DNA of 64,000 nucleotides from Chelatococcus asaccharovorans (lineage in GTDB: Bacteria > Pseudomonadota > Alphaproteobacteria > Rhizobiales > Beijerinckiaceae): NCBI RefSeq assembly GCF_003201475.1, contig NZ_QJJK01000012.1:186001-250000 (forward strand). Direction: 5' to 3'. The position numbers and the translations under genes are program-made. Positions 34,831 to 43,598 of the stretch are shown here, one piece after another. A model generated the notes under the pieces. The model saw only the letters and a list, made by a program, of their open reading frames with translations. It searched no databases and was not told the DNA's origin. Positions within the stretch are counted from its first letter, which is position 1, and each line of letters opens with the position of its first letter.

Positions 34831-35892
34831 ATGGCATCGGTACAGCAACCGAATTTCTTTGCGCTGCTCGACGCGGACGGAGACAGGCTGGACGCGGAAG
34901 CGCGGGAGAAACCCCGCCGCAAGGCCCGCACGCGCGCTGGCGCCGTTCCGCCAGCTGCGAATCACACGGCGGCCGTTGGCATGCCCGCCGGTCCGACCCT
35001 CGCCTATGACGCAGAGCAGGAAGCCTGGGCCTGCGCGCTCGAACGTTCCGGCCGCTATCGCATCCTCCGTCAATTGCAGTTCCGCCCGGTCGTCGCGCGC
35101 GATCCGTTGCCGGACGAGAAGGTCGCGGTGATCGTCGATGTGGAGACCACCGGGCTCGATCACACCAAGGATGAGGTGATCGAACTCGGCATGGTCGCCG
35201 TCACCTACAAGGACGACGGCAGCTTCGGCGACGTCATCGCCACGTTCAGCGAATTGCGCGAGCCGAGTATCCCCATCAGCGCCGAGAGCGTGCGCATCAC
35301 CGGCATCACGCCGGAGATGGTCGCGGGCAAGGTGCTCGACCTCGCTGCCGTCACACGCTTCATCGAGCCGGCGTCGCTCGTCATCGCTCATAATGCCCGC
35401 TTCGACCGGCCGTTCTGCGAGAAGCTGGCGCGCGGCTTCGACGTCAAGGCCTGGGCCTGCTCGGCCTCGGAGATCGAATGGGCGAGCTTGGGCTTCGAGG
35501 GGGTCAAGCTCGGCTATCTCGTCGGCCAGTCCGGCTGGTTCCACAACGGCCATCGGGCGGTCGACGATTGCCACGCCTTGCTCGAGGTGCTCGGCGCTCC
35601 GCTTAAGAACGGAGCCGGCTCCGCTTTCCCGCTGCTTCTCGCCAGCGCCCGATCTGCCCGCTATCGCATCTGGGCCGAATACAGCCCCTTCGACATGAAG
35701 GACGTGCTGAAGGCGCGCGGCTATCGCTGGAACGACGGGTCTGACGGGCGCCCGAAGTCCTGGTGGGTCGAGACGAGCGAGGAGGCCCTCGCGGCCGAGC
35801 TCCAGTTTCTGCGGACCGATATATACCAGCGCGATGCCGACCCGCGCGTCGACCGCATCACGGCGTTCGAGCGCTTTAAATCCGCGCGGTGA
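34831..35892 (+). CDS. DEDDh-family 3'-5' exonuclease
   Basis: A 353-residue exonuclease related to the DNA polymerase III epsilon subunit. Catalytic residues are Asp103 and Glu105 in VDVETTGLD, the Asp of HNARFDRPF, and the His and Asp of HRAVDDCHAL, a complete DEDDh set. An N-terminal extension of about 90 basic and proline-rich residues and a C-terminal part with KARGYRWNDG and SWWVET, a small aromatic-rich domain, flank the nuclease. The start at 34831 has a strong GGAGG at 34822 with 5-base spacing; the ATG at 34735 lies in a GCTGCG hexanucleotide repeat and is unlikely. It may act in DNA repair; it is not the replicative DnaQ. Confidence 0.88.
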   Translation: MASVQQPNFFALLDADGDRLDAEAREKPRRKARTRAGAVPPAANHTAAVGMPAGPTLAYDAEQEAWACALERSGRYRILRQLQFRPVVARDPLPDEKVAVIVDVETTGLDHTKDEVIELGMVAVTYKDDGSFGDVIATFSELREPSIPISAESVRITGITPEMVAGKVLDLAAVTRFIEPASLVIAHNARFDRPFCEKLARGFDVKAWACSASEIEWASLGFEGVKLGYLVGQSGWFHNGHRAVDDCHALLEVLGAPLKNGAGSAFPLLLASARSARYRIWAEYSPFDMKDVLKARGYRWNDGSDGRPKSWWVETSEEALAAELQFLRTDIYQRDADPRVDRITAFERFKSAR

Positions 35893-35904
35893 TCGCGACA
35901 GGGG

Positions 35905-36612
35905 TCAAGCGTTGTTCTTGAGGAATTGCTGATAGCGCTCTTTGGTGTCGTCATTCATGGGGTAGAGGCCGGGCAAGGGAACGCCGCGATCGACCTCCCG
36001 CATGATCCAGGCTTCCATGCGCTCCTGATCGACCGCTTCGGTAGCGACAGCCTCCACGAGCGCGGCCGGAATGACAACCGCGCCGTCGTCATCGACGACG
36101 ATCACATCGTCGGGAAAGATGGCGACGCCGCCGCAGGCCACAGGCTCCTGCCAGCCAACGAAGGTGAGGCCCGCGACCGATGGCGGCGCGGCGACACCCT
36201 GGCACCAGACGGGCAGGCCGGAGGCTTCCACGCCTGCAATGTCGCGGACCACGCCATCGGTGATGAGGGCGGCCACGCCGCGCTTGGCCATGCGGGCGCA
36301 GAGAATGTCGCCGAAGATGCCCGCATCGGTCACGCCCATGGCATCGACGACGGCAATGACCCCCTCAGGCATGGCCTCGATCGCGGCGCGCGTCGAGATC
36401 GGCGAGGCCCATGACGCCGGTGTCGCCAGATCCTCGCGCGCCGGGACGAAACGGAGCGTGAAAGCGGCACCGACGAACTTGCTCTGGCCTGCCCGCAGCG
36501 GCTTCGCACCGCGGATCCAGACGTTACGCAATCCCTTCTTCAGCAATACGGTCGTCAGCGTCGCTGTGGAGACGCCTTCCAGCGTCGCACGCAGGTCCGG
36601 GGTAAGCGCCAT
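35905..36612 (-). CDS. RraA-like / 4-hydroxy-4-methyl-2-oxoglutarate aldolase-family protein
   Basis: A 235-residue RraA-fold protein. The metal/oxaloacetate-binding signature is visible as GDILCARMAKRGVAALITDG followed by VVRD, containing the Arg and Asp that distinguish the aldolase/decarboxylase group. It is longer than E. coli RraA (about 160 residues), like the catabolic HMG/CHA aldolases. The gene stands alone, convergent with the exonuclease gene (12 bases between stops). A pyruvate-releasing aldolase or oxaloacetate decarboxylase is most likely, but RraA-fold proteins are often misannotated. Confidence 0.85.
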   Translation of the reverse strand: MALTPDLRATLEGVSTATLTTVLLKKGLRNVWIRGAKPLRAGQSKFVGAAFTLRFVPAREDLATPASWASPISTRAAIEAMPEGVIAVVDAMGVTDAGIFGDILCARMAKRGVAALITDGVVRDIAGVEASGLPVWCQGVAAPPSVAGLTFVGWQEPVACGGVAIFPDDVIVVDDDGAVVIPAALVEAVATEAVDQERMEAWIMREVDRGVPLPGLYPMNDDTKERYQQFLKNNA

Positions 36613-36692
36613 CTGATCTTGTCCTCGCCAGGGATCGGAAAAACTCGGATCCTATGACTACGTCGCGCGCAAGCGAGGGACAAGCCCGCCTG

Positions 36693-37217
36693 TCAGAGCT
36701 TGGCGAGCGCGTATTCCGTCTCGATGGACGAGGCATGCATCTGATGATCGAAACCATAGATGTGGATGGAAATCGCCTCGCGATCCCCGCAATTCTCCAT
36801 GCGGTGGATATTCGGCCCGGAGGGCAGCATGCAGGCGACATAGCCGGGCGCGCGATCATGCGCTTCGACAGGGACCGCCTGGGACGCATTGATGGCGCGA
36901 TACCAGGTCTCGCGAACGACCCCGCTGACGACCCCGAAGCAACAGGAACAATGATGATCGTGGATCGATGTGGCGCAGCCCGGGCTCCAGACCATCGCCC
37001 AGATGCTCACTTGCGCATCGCCAGCCAGGAGATTGCGGGCATATCCGCCCGGCTTGCGCTGCAGAGTCAGTCCCGCGAAGGGATCGGGATGCGCGACAAG
37101 GTCCTCAAGCACGCGCCGGGCCGCCTTGAGGTAGTCCCGCGACAGCATATCAGGTCCGGTATGCAGGCCCTGGAGGAGTGCACCACTGCGCGCCTCGTCG
37201 ATCAACAGTCCCTGCAC
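36693..37217 (-). CDS. Cysteine dioxygenase
   Basis: A 174-residue cupin of the cysteine dioxygenase type I family. The residues line up with the well-studied rat enzyme: Arg61 in YARNLL (Arg60 in rat), iron ligands His86 and His88 in HDHHCSCCF, His138 in NIHRME, Cys93 and Tyr154 at the Cys-Tyr crosslink positions, and His152. The Arg indicates cysteine rather than 3-mercaptopropionate (which has Gln) as substrate. It should oxidise cysteine to cysteine sulfinate. It is divergent from an Lrp/AsnC regulator, as in other bacterial cdo loci. Confidence 0.92.
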   Translation of the reverse strand: MQGLLIDEARSGALLQGLHTGPDMLSRDYLKAARRVLEDLVAHPDPFAGLTLQRKPGGYARNLLAGDAQVSIWAMVWSPGCATSIHDHHCSCCFGVVSGVVRETWYRAINASQAVPVEAHDRAPGYVACMLPSGPNIHRMENCGDREAISIHIYGFDHQMHASSIETEYALAKL

Positions 37218-37405
37218 CGCCGCACCCCTCGTTCGAAATTCATGCCGGGAAATTTACAGCGAGGCCGACGAAACTGGTTTGCGAAGTTCGGCGGAGAAGC
37301 GCGCCGGGACAGTATCATTTCCTAATCGGCACGATGTCCGGAGAATTTTTTTGCGCCACGCGCTCACGAGTTGACAGCAGGTTCCTTCCACTCATACTGC
37401 CGCGC

Positions 37406-37873
37406 ATGAAACTCGATGCCTTTGACCGGAAGATTCTGGCGCTCCTGCAGGACGATGCGAGCCTGCCCCTGGCGGAAATCGCCGCGCAGGTCGGCCTGTC
37501 GCAGACCCCGTGCTGGCGGCGCATCCAGAAGCTGGAGGCATCCGGCATCATCCGCAAGCGCGTCGCCCTGCTCGACCGCAGGCAGCTCGGCGTCGGCGTC
37601 ACCGTGTTCATCGCGGTGAAAACAAACGTGCATTCCATCAAATGGCTCGAGCAGTTTCACGATGCCGTCCGTGAACTCCCGGAAATCATCGATTTCTACC
37701 GTATGAGCGGCGATATCGACTATCTCCTCAAGGCCTATATTGCCGACATCAGTGCCTATGACGCGCTCTACAAGAAGTTGATCTCGCGGATCGAACTGAG
37801 CGACGTGACGTCCATGTTCGCCATGGAAGAGCTGAAATCGACCACGGCGATATCGCTGGCGGCCCTCCCCTAG
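37406..37873 (+). CDS. Lrp/AsnC-family regulator beside cysteine dioxygenase
   Basis: A 155-residue regulator: the HTH region is FDRKILALLQDDASLPLAEI and VGLSQTPCWRRIQKLE, and a RAM ligand-binding domain follows. The PCWRRIQ in the recognition helix is typical of one common AsnC subgroup. ATG 37406 is where homology begins; the open frame upstream is not credible. It is divergent from cysteine dioxygenase across a 188-base gap and is its probable cysteine-responsive regulator. Its TAG stop is the first triplet of repeat copy 4. Confidence 0.92.
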   Translation: MKLDAFDRKILALLQDDASLPLAEIAAQVGLSQTPCWRRIQKLEASGIIRKRVALLDRRQLGVGVTVFIAVKTNVHSIKWLEQFHDAVRELPEIIDFYRMSGDIDYLLKAYIADISAYDALYKKLISRIELSDVTSMFAMEELKSTTAISLAALP

Positions 37874-37974
37874 AGCATTTTCGAGCGAAGTGGACACCGG
37901 TTCGCGTGAAGAAAATGCGCTAAAACAAAGGCATGGGCATTTTTGTGATTCGGAGAAACGCGAAAATGCTCTAG
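37871..37974. repeat. Intergenic palindromic repeat, copy 4
   Basis: A 104-base copy bounded by TAGAGCATTTTCG and CGAAAATGCTCTA, a perfect 13-base terminal inverted repeat. The internal sequence differs from the other copies in its second half (a GCATGGGCATTTTTGTGATT segment replaces the CCGGTGAAC hairpin). Its first TAG ends the Lrp/AsnC gene. Confidence 0.92.
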
Positions 37975-38051
37975 GGGTGAGGGCCCATGACCGTGATGGA
38001 ATGGCGCCTGAGACGGTAACGCGAGGCCTTGAGAGACGCGTCGGAGTCCGC

Positions 38052-38081
38052 CTGCGCAACGCCCTGCATAGCGTTGCGCAG
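38052..38081. terminator. Strong hairpin between convergent genes
   Basis: A perfect 11-base stem (CTGCGCAACGC with GCGTTGCGCAG) and an 8-base loop. It lies in the 228-base gap between repeat copy 4 and the stop of the minus-strand aldehyde dehydrogenase. There is no T-run, so its role as terminator is tentative; no gene is seen in this gap. Confidence 0.4.
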
Positions 38082-38202
38082 CGGCGGCGCGATGATCGCC
38101 CATCCCGCGTCGGACCTCGCGTCGCGTCGTCTCTTTCGCCCTCCCGAACCGGGAGCCTGAAGCGCGACAAGAGCGAATCGTCAAATTTATGAAGGGGACT
38201 GG

Positions 38203-39630
38203 TTAGCTGAACGACAGCAATCTTGTCGCGAGATAGGCGTCGATACCCTCGGTGCCTCCCTCCATCCCGTACCCTGACTCCTTCATGCCGCCGAAAGGCA
38301 ATTCGGGCAGAGCAAGCACAACGTCGTTGGCGATGAGATTCCCGCATTCGACACTGGTCGCGAGACGTTTTGCTGTCGCGATCGATCGCGTATAAGCATA
38401 ACACGCCAGCGCATAAGGTAGTCGGTTGGCTTCTGCGATTGCTTCGTCAAGCTCGCGAAAGCGCGTCGCGACGATCAGCGGGCCGAAAGCCTCGATCTGG
38501 CGCACCATCGCGTCGTCAGGGGCCTCTTCCACCACCGTGGGCTGGAAATAATACCCCTTGTTGCCAATCCTCTGACCGCCCGTCGTAAGCTTGGCACCCT
38601 TTCTCAACGCGTCGGCGCAAAAGCTCTCCATCATCTTTAACCGGCGGATATTGGCGAGCGGGCCCATCTGCGTGTCTTCGCTCATCCCGTCGCCGACACG
38701 GATCTTCGCAAATCTGGACGAGAAGGCCGTCACGAAGCGGTCGTAGAGATCTTCATGGATGATCAGTCTATTGGGCGCGGCGCAGGTCTGCCCGCAGTTG
38801 AACGGCTTGATGCGCGCCATTTGCTCGACAGCGAGATCAACGTCCGCATCTTTGCAGACGATGACCGGCGCATGGCCGCCGAGTTCCATTGTCGAGCGCT
38901 TCATATGCGCGCCGGCCAAGGCGGAGAGCTGCTTGCCGACTGCGACAGAGCCGGTGAACGAAATTTTGCGAATGGACGGATGCTTGATCAGGTAATCCGA
39001 AATATGTGCAGGCTCGCCGAAGACGAGATTGACAACGCCAGGCGGTAGTCCGGCATCGTGGAGAGCTTGGACGAGCGCTGCGGGCGAGGCCGGCGTCTCC
39101 TCCGGCGCCTTGGCGACGACCGAACAACCCGCCGCCAGGGCTGGAGCCAGCTTGCGGGCAAGCTGGTTCAGCGGAAAGTTCCAGGGCGAGAAAAGCGCGA
39201 CCGGACCAAGAGCATTGCGTGTCGTGAGCACCGTCGCATTGGGATTGCGCGCCGGTATGACCCGGCCATAGGCGCGGCGCGCTTCCCCGGCCGCCCATTC
39301 CAACTCGCCGGCGGCGCGCAGGGGCTCAAACCTCGCCTCATCACGGATCTTTCCCTGTTCCAGGGTGAGCGACCGCCCGATATCTGCAGCACGCTCCTTC
39401 AGAAGGCGAGCGGCTTGAAGCATGATCTCAGAGCGGTCGAATGCCGACATGCCGCTCCATTTTTTGAAACCGCCATCGGCGGCTGCGACGGCCATTTCAA
39501 GATCAGCGACTTCAGCGCACGCCACCGTGCCAATCGGCTCCTCGGTGGCGGGGTTGATGACCCCAAGTCGGCGCTTGGCCGCTCCCCCCACCCATTCGCC
39601 GGCGATGAAAAGTTGCGTATCCCTATACAT
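38203..39630 (-). CDS. Succinate-semialdehyde-type aldehyde dehydrogenase, copy 1
   Basis: A 475-residue aldehyde dehydrogenase near the GabD group. The catalytic Glu is in MELGGHAPV, Cys in NCGQTCAAPNRL, the NAD site in SFTGSVAVGK and the Asn in FSPWNFPLNQ. The start at 39630 (MYRDTQLF) follows GGGAGAA; the frame upstream runs into the neighbour gene. It ends a two-gene operon with an MmgE/PrpD gene 28 bases before it. A second ALDH of the same group is encoded at 41982. Probably oxidises a C4-C5 semialdehyde, but GabD-like enzymes are broad. Confidence 0.93.
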   Translation of the reverse strand: MYRDTQLFIAGEWVGGAAKRRLGVINPATEEPIGTVACAEVADLEMAVAAADGGFKKWSGMSAFDRSEIMLQAARLLKERAADIGRSLTLEQGKIRDEARFEPLRAAGELEWAAGEARRAYGRVIPARNPNATVLTTRNALGPVALFSPWNFPLNQLARKLAPALAAGCSVVAKAPEETPASPAALVQALHDAGLPPGVVNLVFGEPAHISDYLIKHPSIRKISFTGSVAVGKQLSALAGAHMKRSTMELGGHAPVIVCKDADVDLAVEQMARIKPFNCGQTCAAPNRLIIHEDLYDRFVTAFSSRFAKIRVGDGMSEDTQMGPLANIRRLKMMESFCADALRKGAKLTTGGQRIGNKGYYFQPTVVEEAPDDAMVRQIEAFGPLIVATRFRELDEAIAEANRLPYALACYAYTRSIATAKRLATSVECGNLIANDVVLALPELPFGGMKESGYGMEGGTEGIDAYLATRLLSFS

Positions 39631-39658
39631 GGGTTCTCCCAAGATCCGACGGCTGTGA

Positions 39659-41047
39659 TTACTCAAGCATTTCACAGAGCGCTGTGATGTCGCTCTTCGT
39701 CTCGAGCGCGAGCACGAATTGCATCGCCGCTTCGGCTTTATCCGACGAAATCACTCCGTCCGCGCAACGCGTAAACTTCTGGTTCATGCGTTCCGGCGAC
39801 ATGGGTCTTGGAGGCGACCCGAGCGGCGCATCGTAACGCGCGGACAGCGCCTCGGTTTCCCCCTCAAGAAAAACATCAACGGCGGCAGGAAAGAAACCGT
39901 TATCCGGTAGCGCGTCGGATACGCGCATTTCGGTGATCGCCATCAGTCGAGCGACCTCCTGATCTTCCACCGCCGCCATGGTGAACTGATCGCTGTCCAA
40001 GCGACCGAAGCGCAAAGACGCAGCAATGCAATACTGCATATTGACGCGCGCCCGCAGCGTATCTCGCGGTACGCCCTCACGAAGGGTCATGAAGTTGTGC
40101 GGGTGTACATGGCAGATGATCTTGCTGATCTTGCCGGTGTCGCCATTGAGCTTTCCACTCAGCTCGATCGCCGCGTCGACGGCGGCGTGCGTGGGAGCGC
40201 CGGACGGATAAGGTTTGAATATAAGTCCCGAACGCACGATCTCGTAGTCCTTCCCAAGCGGAGGCAGGTCAGGAACAGTTCCGGCGAACAGGTTGAAGTA
40301 ACCGTAGCGGCCTTCGAGCGCCTCATCGTCGGAGCGGAAGCCCTTGCCGGCCAGCAAGGCAGCATGGATAGCGTCGCGAGCCGTCAGCCCGGCGTGAAGC
40401 GCCATCGCCATCGTCCCGAAATTCTGGCGCATGCCGCTTGCCATTGTCGCCGCAATGCCGAGCGCATGACGGACAGCGTCCGGTGGCAGGCCGATGAGGC
40501 GACAACACGAGGCGGTCGCCCCGATAAGGCCCAGCGTCCGCGTCACATGCCAGCCGCGCTCATAATATCCGGGGTTGAGCTGCCGGGAGAGACCGACATT
40601 GATCTCGAAGCCCGCAAGATAGGCGTTCAGGATCTCGCGACCGGACACCTTGTGCTTCTGACCAAGCGCCAGGAGCGACGACACCAGAACCGCGCTTGGG
40701 TGCGAGATCATGGGTTCGTTGTTGTCGTCGAAGAGCTCCGCATGGGCGGCCGTGCCGTTGGCGAGCGCGGCGGTGAGCAAGTCGGCTTTCCGGCCGCGAC
40801 CGACGATGCTGGCCACCGGATCGCCCGCGCCAATGTCTTCCGACAGGCCGAGGACAATGCGTGACGAGTCGAGCTGCGAGCCGGACAGCGTTACCGCGAT
40901 TGTGTCCAGAAATGCCCGCTTGATCAGAGTGACGGCCTCGCTCGGCAACTCCCCGATGCTCGCCCGGCTTGACCAGTCCGCGAGATGGCCGGCAAAGGTG
41001 GAGTGCTTTTCGGACGCCATGCTGTTCGTCTCCGCTGAAGGTGTCAC
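39659..41047 (-). CDS. MmgE/PrpD-family protein, copy 1
   Basis: A 462-residue protein of the family of 2-methylcitrate dehydratase (PrpD), cis-aconitate decarboxylase and iminodisuccinate epimerase. The all-helical N-terminal domain has the conserved TAAHAELFDDNNE and GYYERGWHVTRTLG, and the FKPYPSGAPTHAAVDA loop follows. These enzymes act on tri- or dicarboxylates without cofactor. Its promoter carries the 19-base motif at 41074. A second family member is at 43599. Which reaction it catalyses cannot be told from motif content. Confidence 0.93.
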   Translation of the reverse strand: MTPSAETNSMASEKHSTFAGHLADWSSRASIGELPSEAVTLIKRAFLDTIAVTLSGSQLDSSRIVLGLSEDIGAGDPVASIVGRGRKADLLTAALANGTAAHAELFDDNNEPMISHPSAVLVSSLLALGQKHKVSGREILNAYLAGFEINVGLSRQLNPGYYERGWHVTRTLGLIGATASCCRLIGLPPDAVRHALGIAATMASGMRQNFGTMAMALHAGLTARDAIHAALLAGKGFRSDDEALEGRYGYFNLFAGTVPDLPPLGKDYEIVRSGLIFKPYPSGAPTHAAVDAAIELSGKLNGDTGKISKIICHVHPHNFMTLREGVPRDTLRARVNMQYCIAASLRFGRLDSDQFTMAAVEDQEVARLMAITEMRVSDALPDNGFFPAAVDVFLEGETEALSARYDAPLGSPPRPMSPERMNQKFTRCADGVISSDKAEAAMQFVLALETKSDITALCEMLE

Positions 41048-41073
41048 AACAGCTAGCGCGGCGCCCGTCGATC

Positions 41074-41092
41074 GTCAATATTATTGTATGAC
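41074..41092. promoter_or_regulatory. Candidate FadR-type operator, site 1
   Basis: GTCAATATTATTGTATGAC, 27 bases upstream of the MmgE/PrpD start. It matches the site at 43506 at 16 of 19 positions and contains GTATGAC, which fits the GT-N3-AC core used by FadR-type GntR regulators, one of which is encoded just beyond at 41190. Confidence 0.62.
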
Positions 41093-41189
41093 AGCCTGTT
41101 CGTATGATGTCGATTTTTCAGGTTCAGGCGTAACCGCCCTGACACGAGCCCTTGGGGTCGGCCCCCGCGGCGTCAGGGTGGCCGGCTCT

Positions 41190-41870
41190 TTATCCCGCCG
41201 GATTGGCATCGCGCGCGTCGATGGCGGCAAGCGCCGCACTCGCCGCGTTCTCGAGATGTTGCTCCATGAGCTTGACCGCCTTTTGCTCGTCGCGGCCGAC
41301 GATGGCATCGAGGATGTGGCGCATTTCCTCCGTCGAGGCGCGGATGCGATCTTTCTGTGAAAGCGATGTGACCCGCAGCAAATGCACGCGGTTGTGTATC
41401 GACTTCAGCATCTCGGAAACGACGGTGTTACGGCATCCATCGAGGAGAATGCGATAGAATGCGCTCTTGGCATCGAGATAGGTCAGCGAAGAGCCTCTCG
41501 CACGCGTGGAACTCATCGTCTTGAAGGCAAGGGCGAGCGCCTGCACCTCCTCATCGGAAGCGCGCTGGACGAAAAGCCTGACGGCAAGACCTTCGAGCGA
41601 CATCCGGACCTGGTAAATTGACTCCGCCGTCTCCCGGCTCACCATGGCAACGATGGGGCCGCGGTTGGGAAGGTTGGTCACCAGCCCTTCCGACTCGATT
41701 TCACGGAGGGCTTCGCGTACCGACGTGCGAGATACGCCCAGCATTTCGCAAAGCTCGCGCTCAATCAGGCGCTGCCCAGGCTTGAAGCGACCGGAAGAGA
41801 TGGCCTGCCGGATGCGCCCCGCAACAAGCTCGCGTAAATTCGGCTGCGCAACAACCCTCATCTCTTCCAT
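41190..41870 (-). CDS. FadR-type GntR transcriptional regulator (FCD domain)
   Basis: A 226-residue regulator. The N-terminal winged helix has LIERELCEMLGVSRTSVREA and EIESEGLVTNLPNRG, the GntR hallmark. The C-terminal all-helical FCD domain has the expected metal/ligand residues, with Asp and His in LDAKSAFYRIL, EEMRHILDAI and EQHLENA. The start at 41870 (MEEMRV) is preceded by AAGGTCGAGA. It lies in the middle of the paired ALDH/MmgE-PrpD modules and is the likely regulator of both, through the 19-base motif at 41074 and 43506. FCD regulators usually respond to small organic acids. Confidence 0.93.
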   Translation of the reverse strand: MEEMRVVAQPNLRELVAGRIRQAISSGRFKPGQRLIERELCEMLGVSRTSVREALREIESEGLVTNLPNRGPIVAMVSRETAESIYQVRMSLEGLAVRLFVQRASDEEVQALALAFKTMSSTRARGSSLTYLDAKSAFYRILLDGCRNTVVSEMLKSIHNRVHLLRVTSLSQKDRIRASTEEMRHILDAIVGRDEQKAVKLMEQHLENAASAALAAIDARDANPAG

Positions 41871-41981
41871 TCTCGACCTTTCAATACTCGAGGTGGGACA
41901 CAATACCCATGGATGCAATATACCATCACGTCTGAGCAATGTGAGACAAAGCCGCTGAGGATCGATCAGTCAAGTCTCGGC

Positions 41982-43415
41982 TTATGCGAAAGCCTGGGAG
42001 ACGAACTTGTTGACCATGTAGGGATCGATGCCCTCGATACCGCCCTCCTGGCCATAGCCGCTTTCCTTGACACCGCCGAAGGGCGCTTCGACCATGGAAA
42101 CAAGGAGGGTGTTTACGCCCACCATGCCGCTTTCGATATCCCGGCTGAAGCGATTGGCCATCTCCAGCGAGCGTGTGAACACATAGGCCGACAAGCCCAA
42201 TGTGGAGGCGTTGGCCTTGCCGATGACCTCCTCGTAACTGTCAAAGCCTATGACCGGAATGACTGGTCCGAAGATCTCCTCGGTCGCGAGAGTGGCCGCG
42301 TCGGATACACTGTCGAGAACCGTCGGCTCAAAGAAGTACCCGACAGTTCCGTGGCGCTGACCTCCGGCGCAGAGCTTCGCGCCCTTGGACACGGCGTCCT
42401 CCACCAATCGTCCAACAGCATTGAGGCGCCGCTCGCTGGTCAATGGTCCGAGTGTCACGCCGTCATCCATGCCGTTCCCGAGCCGAAGCGCGGCCACGCC
42501 CTCGACCAATCGCGCGACGAAACGCTCACGGACGGCATTGTGAACAAAGAAGCGCGACGGGCTGCTGCACACCTGCCCCGACGTGCGGAACTTGACGGGG
42601 ATCAGCTTCTTGACGGCATCGTCCACGTCTGCATCGTCCCAGATGATGACCGGCGCGTGGCCGCCGAGTTCAAGCGTCATTCTCTTCAAACCAGCTTCCG
42701 CAGCCTGCGCGGCCAGCAACTTGCCGACCGGCACCGAGCCGGTAAACGAGACTTTGCGGATCTGCGGCGCGGCTATGAGCTGGCGCGAGATCTCCCCGGG
42801 AATGCCCATGACGATGCCTAGCACACCACTGGGCAAGCCCGCGTCGAGCAGGGCTTTGGCGAGCGCGACCGCGGCCGATGGCGTCTCCTCGGCCGGCTTC
42901 AGAATGACCGAACATCCTGCCGCCAGGGCTGGAGCGACCTTTCGCGTGGACGTGACAAGCGGCCAGTTCCACGGCGACAAGGCCAGCACCGGGCCGACGG
43001 GCTCCTTGGCGACGTACTGGTGCATATCCGGCATCTTTTCCGGGATGATGCGTCCATAGGCTCTCCGCCCTTCCTCGGCGTACCAATCCAGCGTGTCCGC
43101 CGCCCAATTCACTTCGGCAATCGATTCGCCGATGATCTTGCCGTTCTCGCGCGTGATGTCCTCGCCGATGGCGCGCGCATTCTCGCGCAGGCGTGTCGCG
43201 GCGCCCCGGAGAATTGCGCTGCGCTCAAGGGACGTCTTCCGCCTCCAGAGCCGAAAGCCCCGCTCGGCGGCCTCCGCGGCTCGGCTCAGATCCTCGGAGG
43301 TGGCGATTGCATGGCGCCCGACCTGCTCTTCCGTCGCCGGATTGACGATCGGCGACCATTGTCCGTCGGAGCTCGCGGACCATGCTCCGTCGATAAGCAA
43401 TTTCACATCGTACAT
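41982..43415 (-). CDS. Succinate-semialdehyde-type aldehyde dehydrogenase, copy 2
   Basis: A 477-residue ALDH, a paralogue of the gene at 38203. Glu is in LELGGHAPVI, Cys in TSGQVCSSPSRF and the NAD site in SFTGSVPVGK. The start at 43415 (MYDVKLLIDG) is where homology with ALDHs begins; the frame continues upstream to 43499 with other possible ATGs (43472). The shared AYGRIIP and G-YG-EGG-EGID segments show it belongs to the same subgroup as copy 1. It is divergent from MmgE/PrpD copy 2 with the second FadR-type site between them. Confidence 0.93.
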   Translation of the reverse strand: MYDVKLLIDGAWSASSDGQWSPIVNPATEEQVGRHAIATSEDLSRAAEAAERGFRLWRRKTSLERSAILRGAATRLRENARAIGEDITRENGKIIGESIAEVNWAADTLDWYAEEGRRAYGRIIPEKMPDMHQYVAKEPVGPVLALSPWNWPLVTSTRKVAPALAAGCSVILKPAEETPSAAVALAKALLDAGLPSGVLGIVMGIPGEISRQLIAAPQIRKVSFTGSVPVGKLLAAQAAEAGLKRMTLELGGHAPVIIWDDADVDDAVKKLIPVKFRTSGQVCSSPSRFFVHNAVRERFVARLVEGVAALRLGNGMDDGVTLGPLTSERRLNAVGRLVEDAVSKGAKLCAGGQRHGTVGYFFEPTVLDSVSDAATLATEEIFGPVIPVIGFDSYEEVIGKANASTLGLSAYVFTRSLEMANRFSRDIESGMVGVNTLLVSMVEAPFGGVKESGYGQEGGIEGIDPYMVNKFVSQAFA

Positions 43416-43505
43416 TGGGAACTCGTCATCTTTCACGCCAAAGCCGCGCGTCGGCGGCCGGCCGGATTCCATTGGCGATGACACTAGCAACCTTGGCAAT
43501 TACAT

Positions 43506-43524
43506 GTCAATAATACCGTATGAC
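43506..43524. promoter_or_regulatory. Candidate FadR-type operator, site 2
   Basis: GTCAATAATACCGTATGAC in the divergent gap between ALDH copy 2 and MmgE/PrpD copy 2. It is 16/19 identical to the site at 41074, in the same orientation, with the same GTATGAC core. Confidence 0.62.
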
Positions 43525-43598
43525 GATCGGACTGGAAGCTTATCTGCGGGTGAGCGCGTGATCCGTCATTCAGATTTCTCGCAAATGAGCCCGACAGA

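Noticed and set aside
41918-41940. CAATATACCATCACG upstream of the FadR-type gene, as a third operator
   Set aside because: Aligns to the 19-base motif only with a one-base gap and lacks the GTATGAC arm; too weak to list, though autoregulation remains possible.
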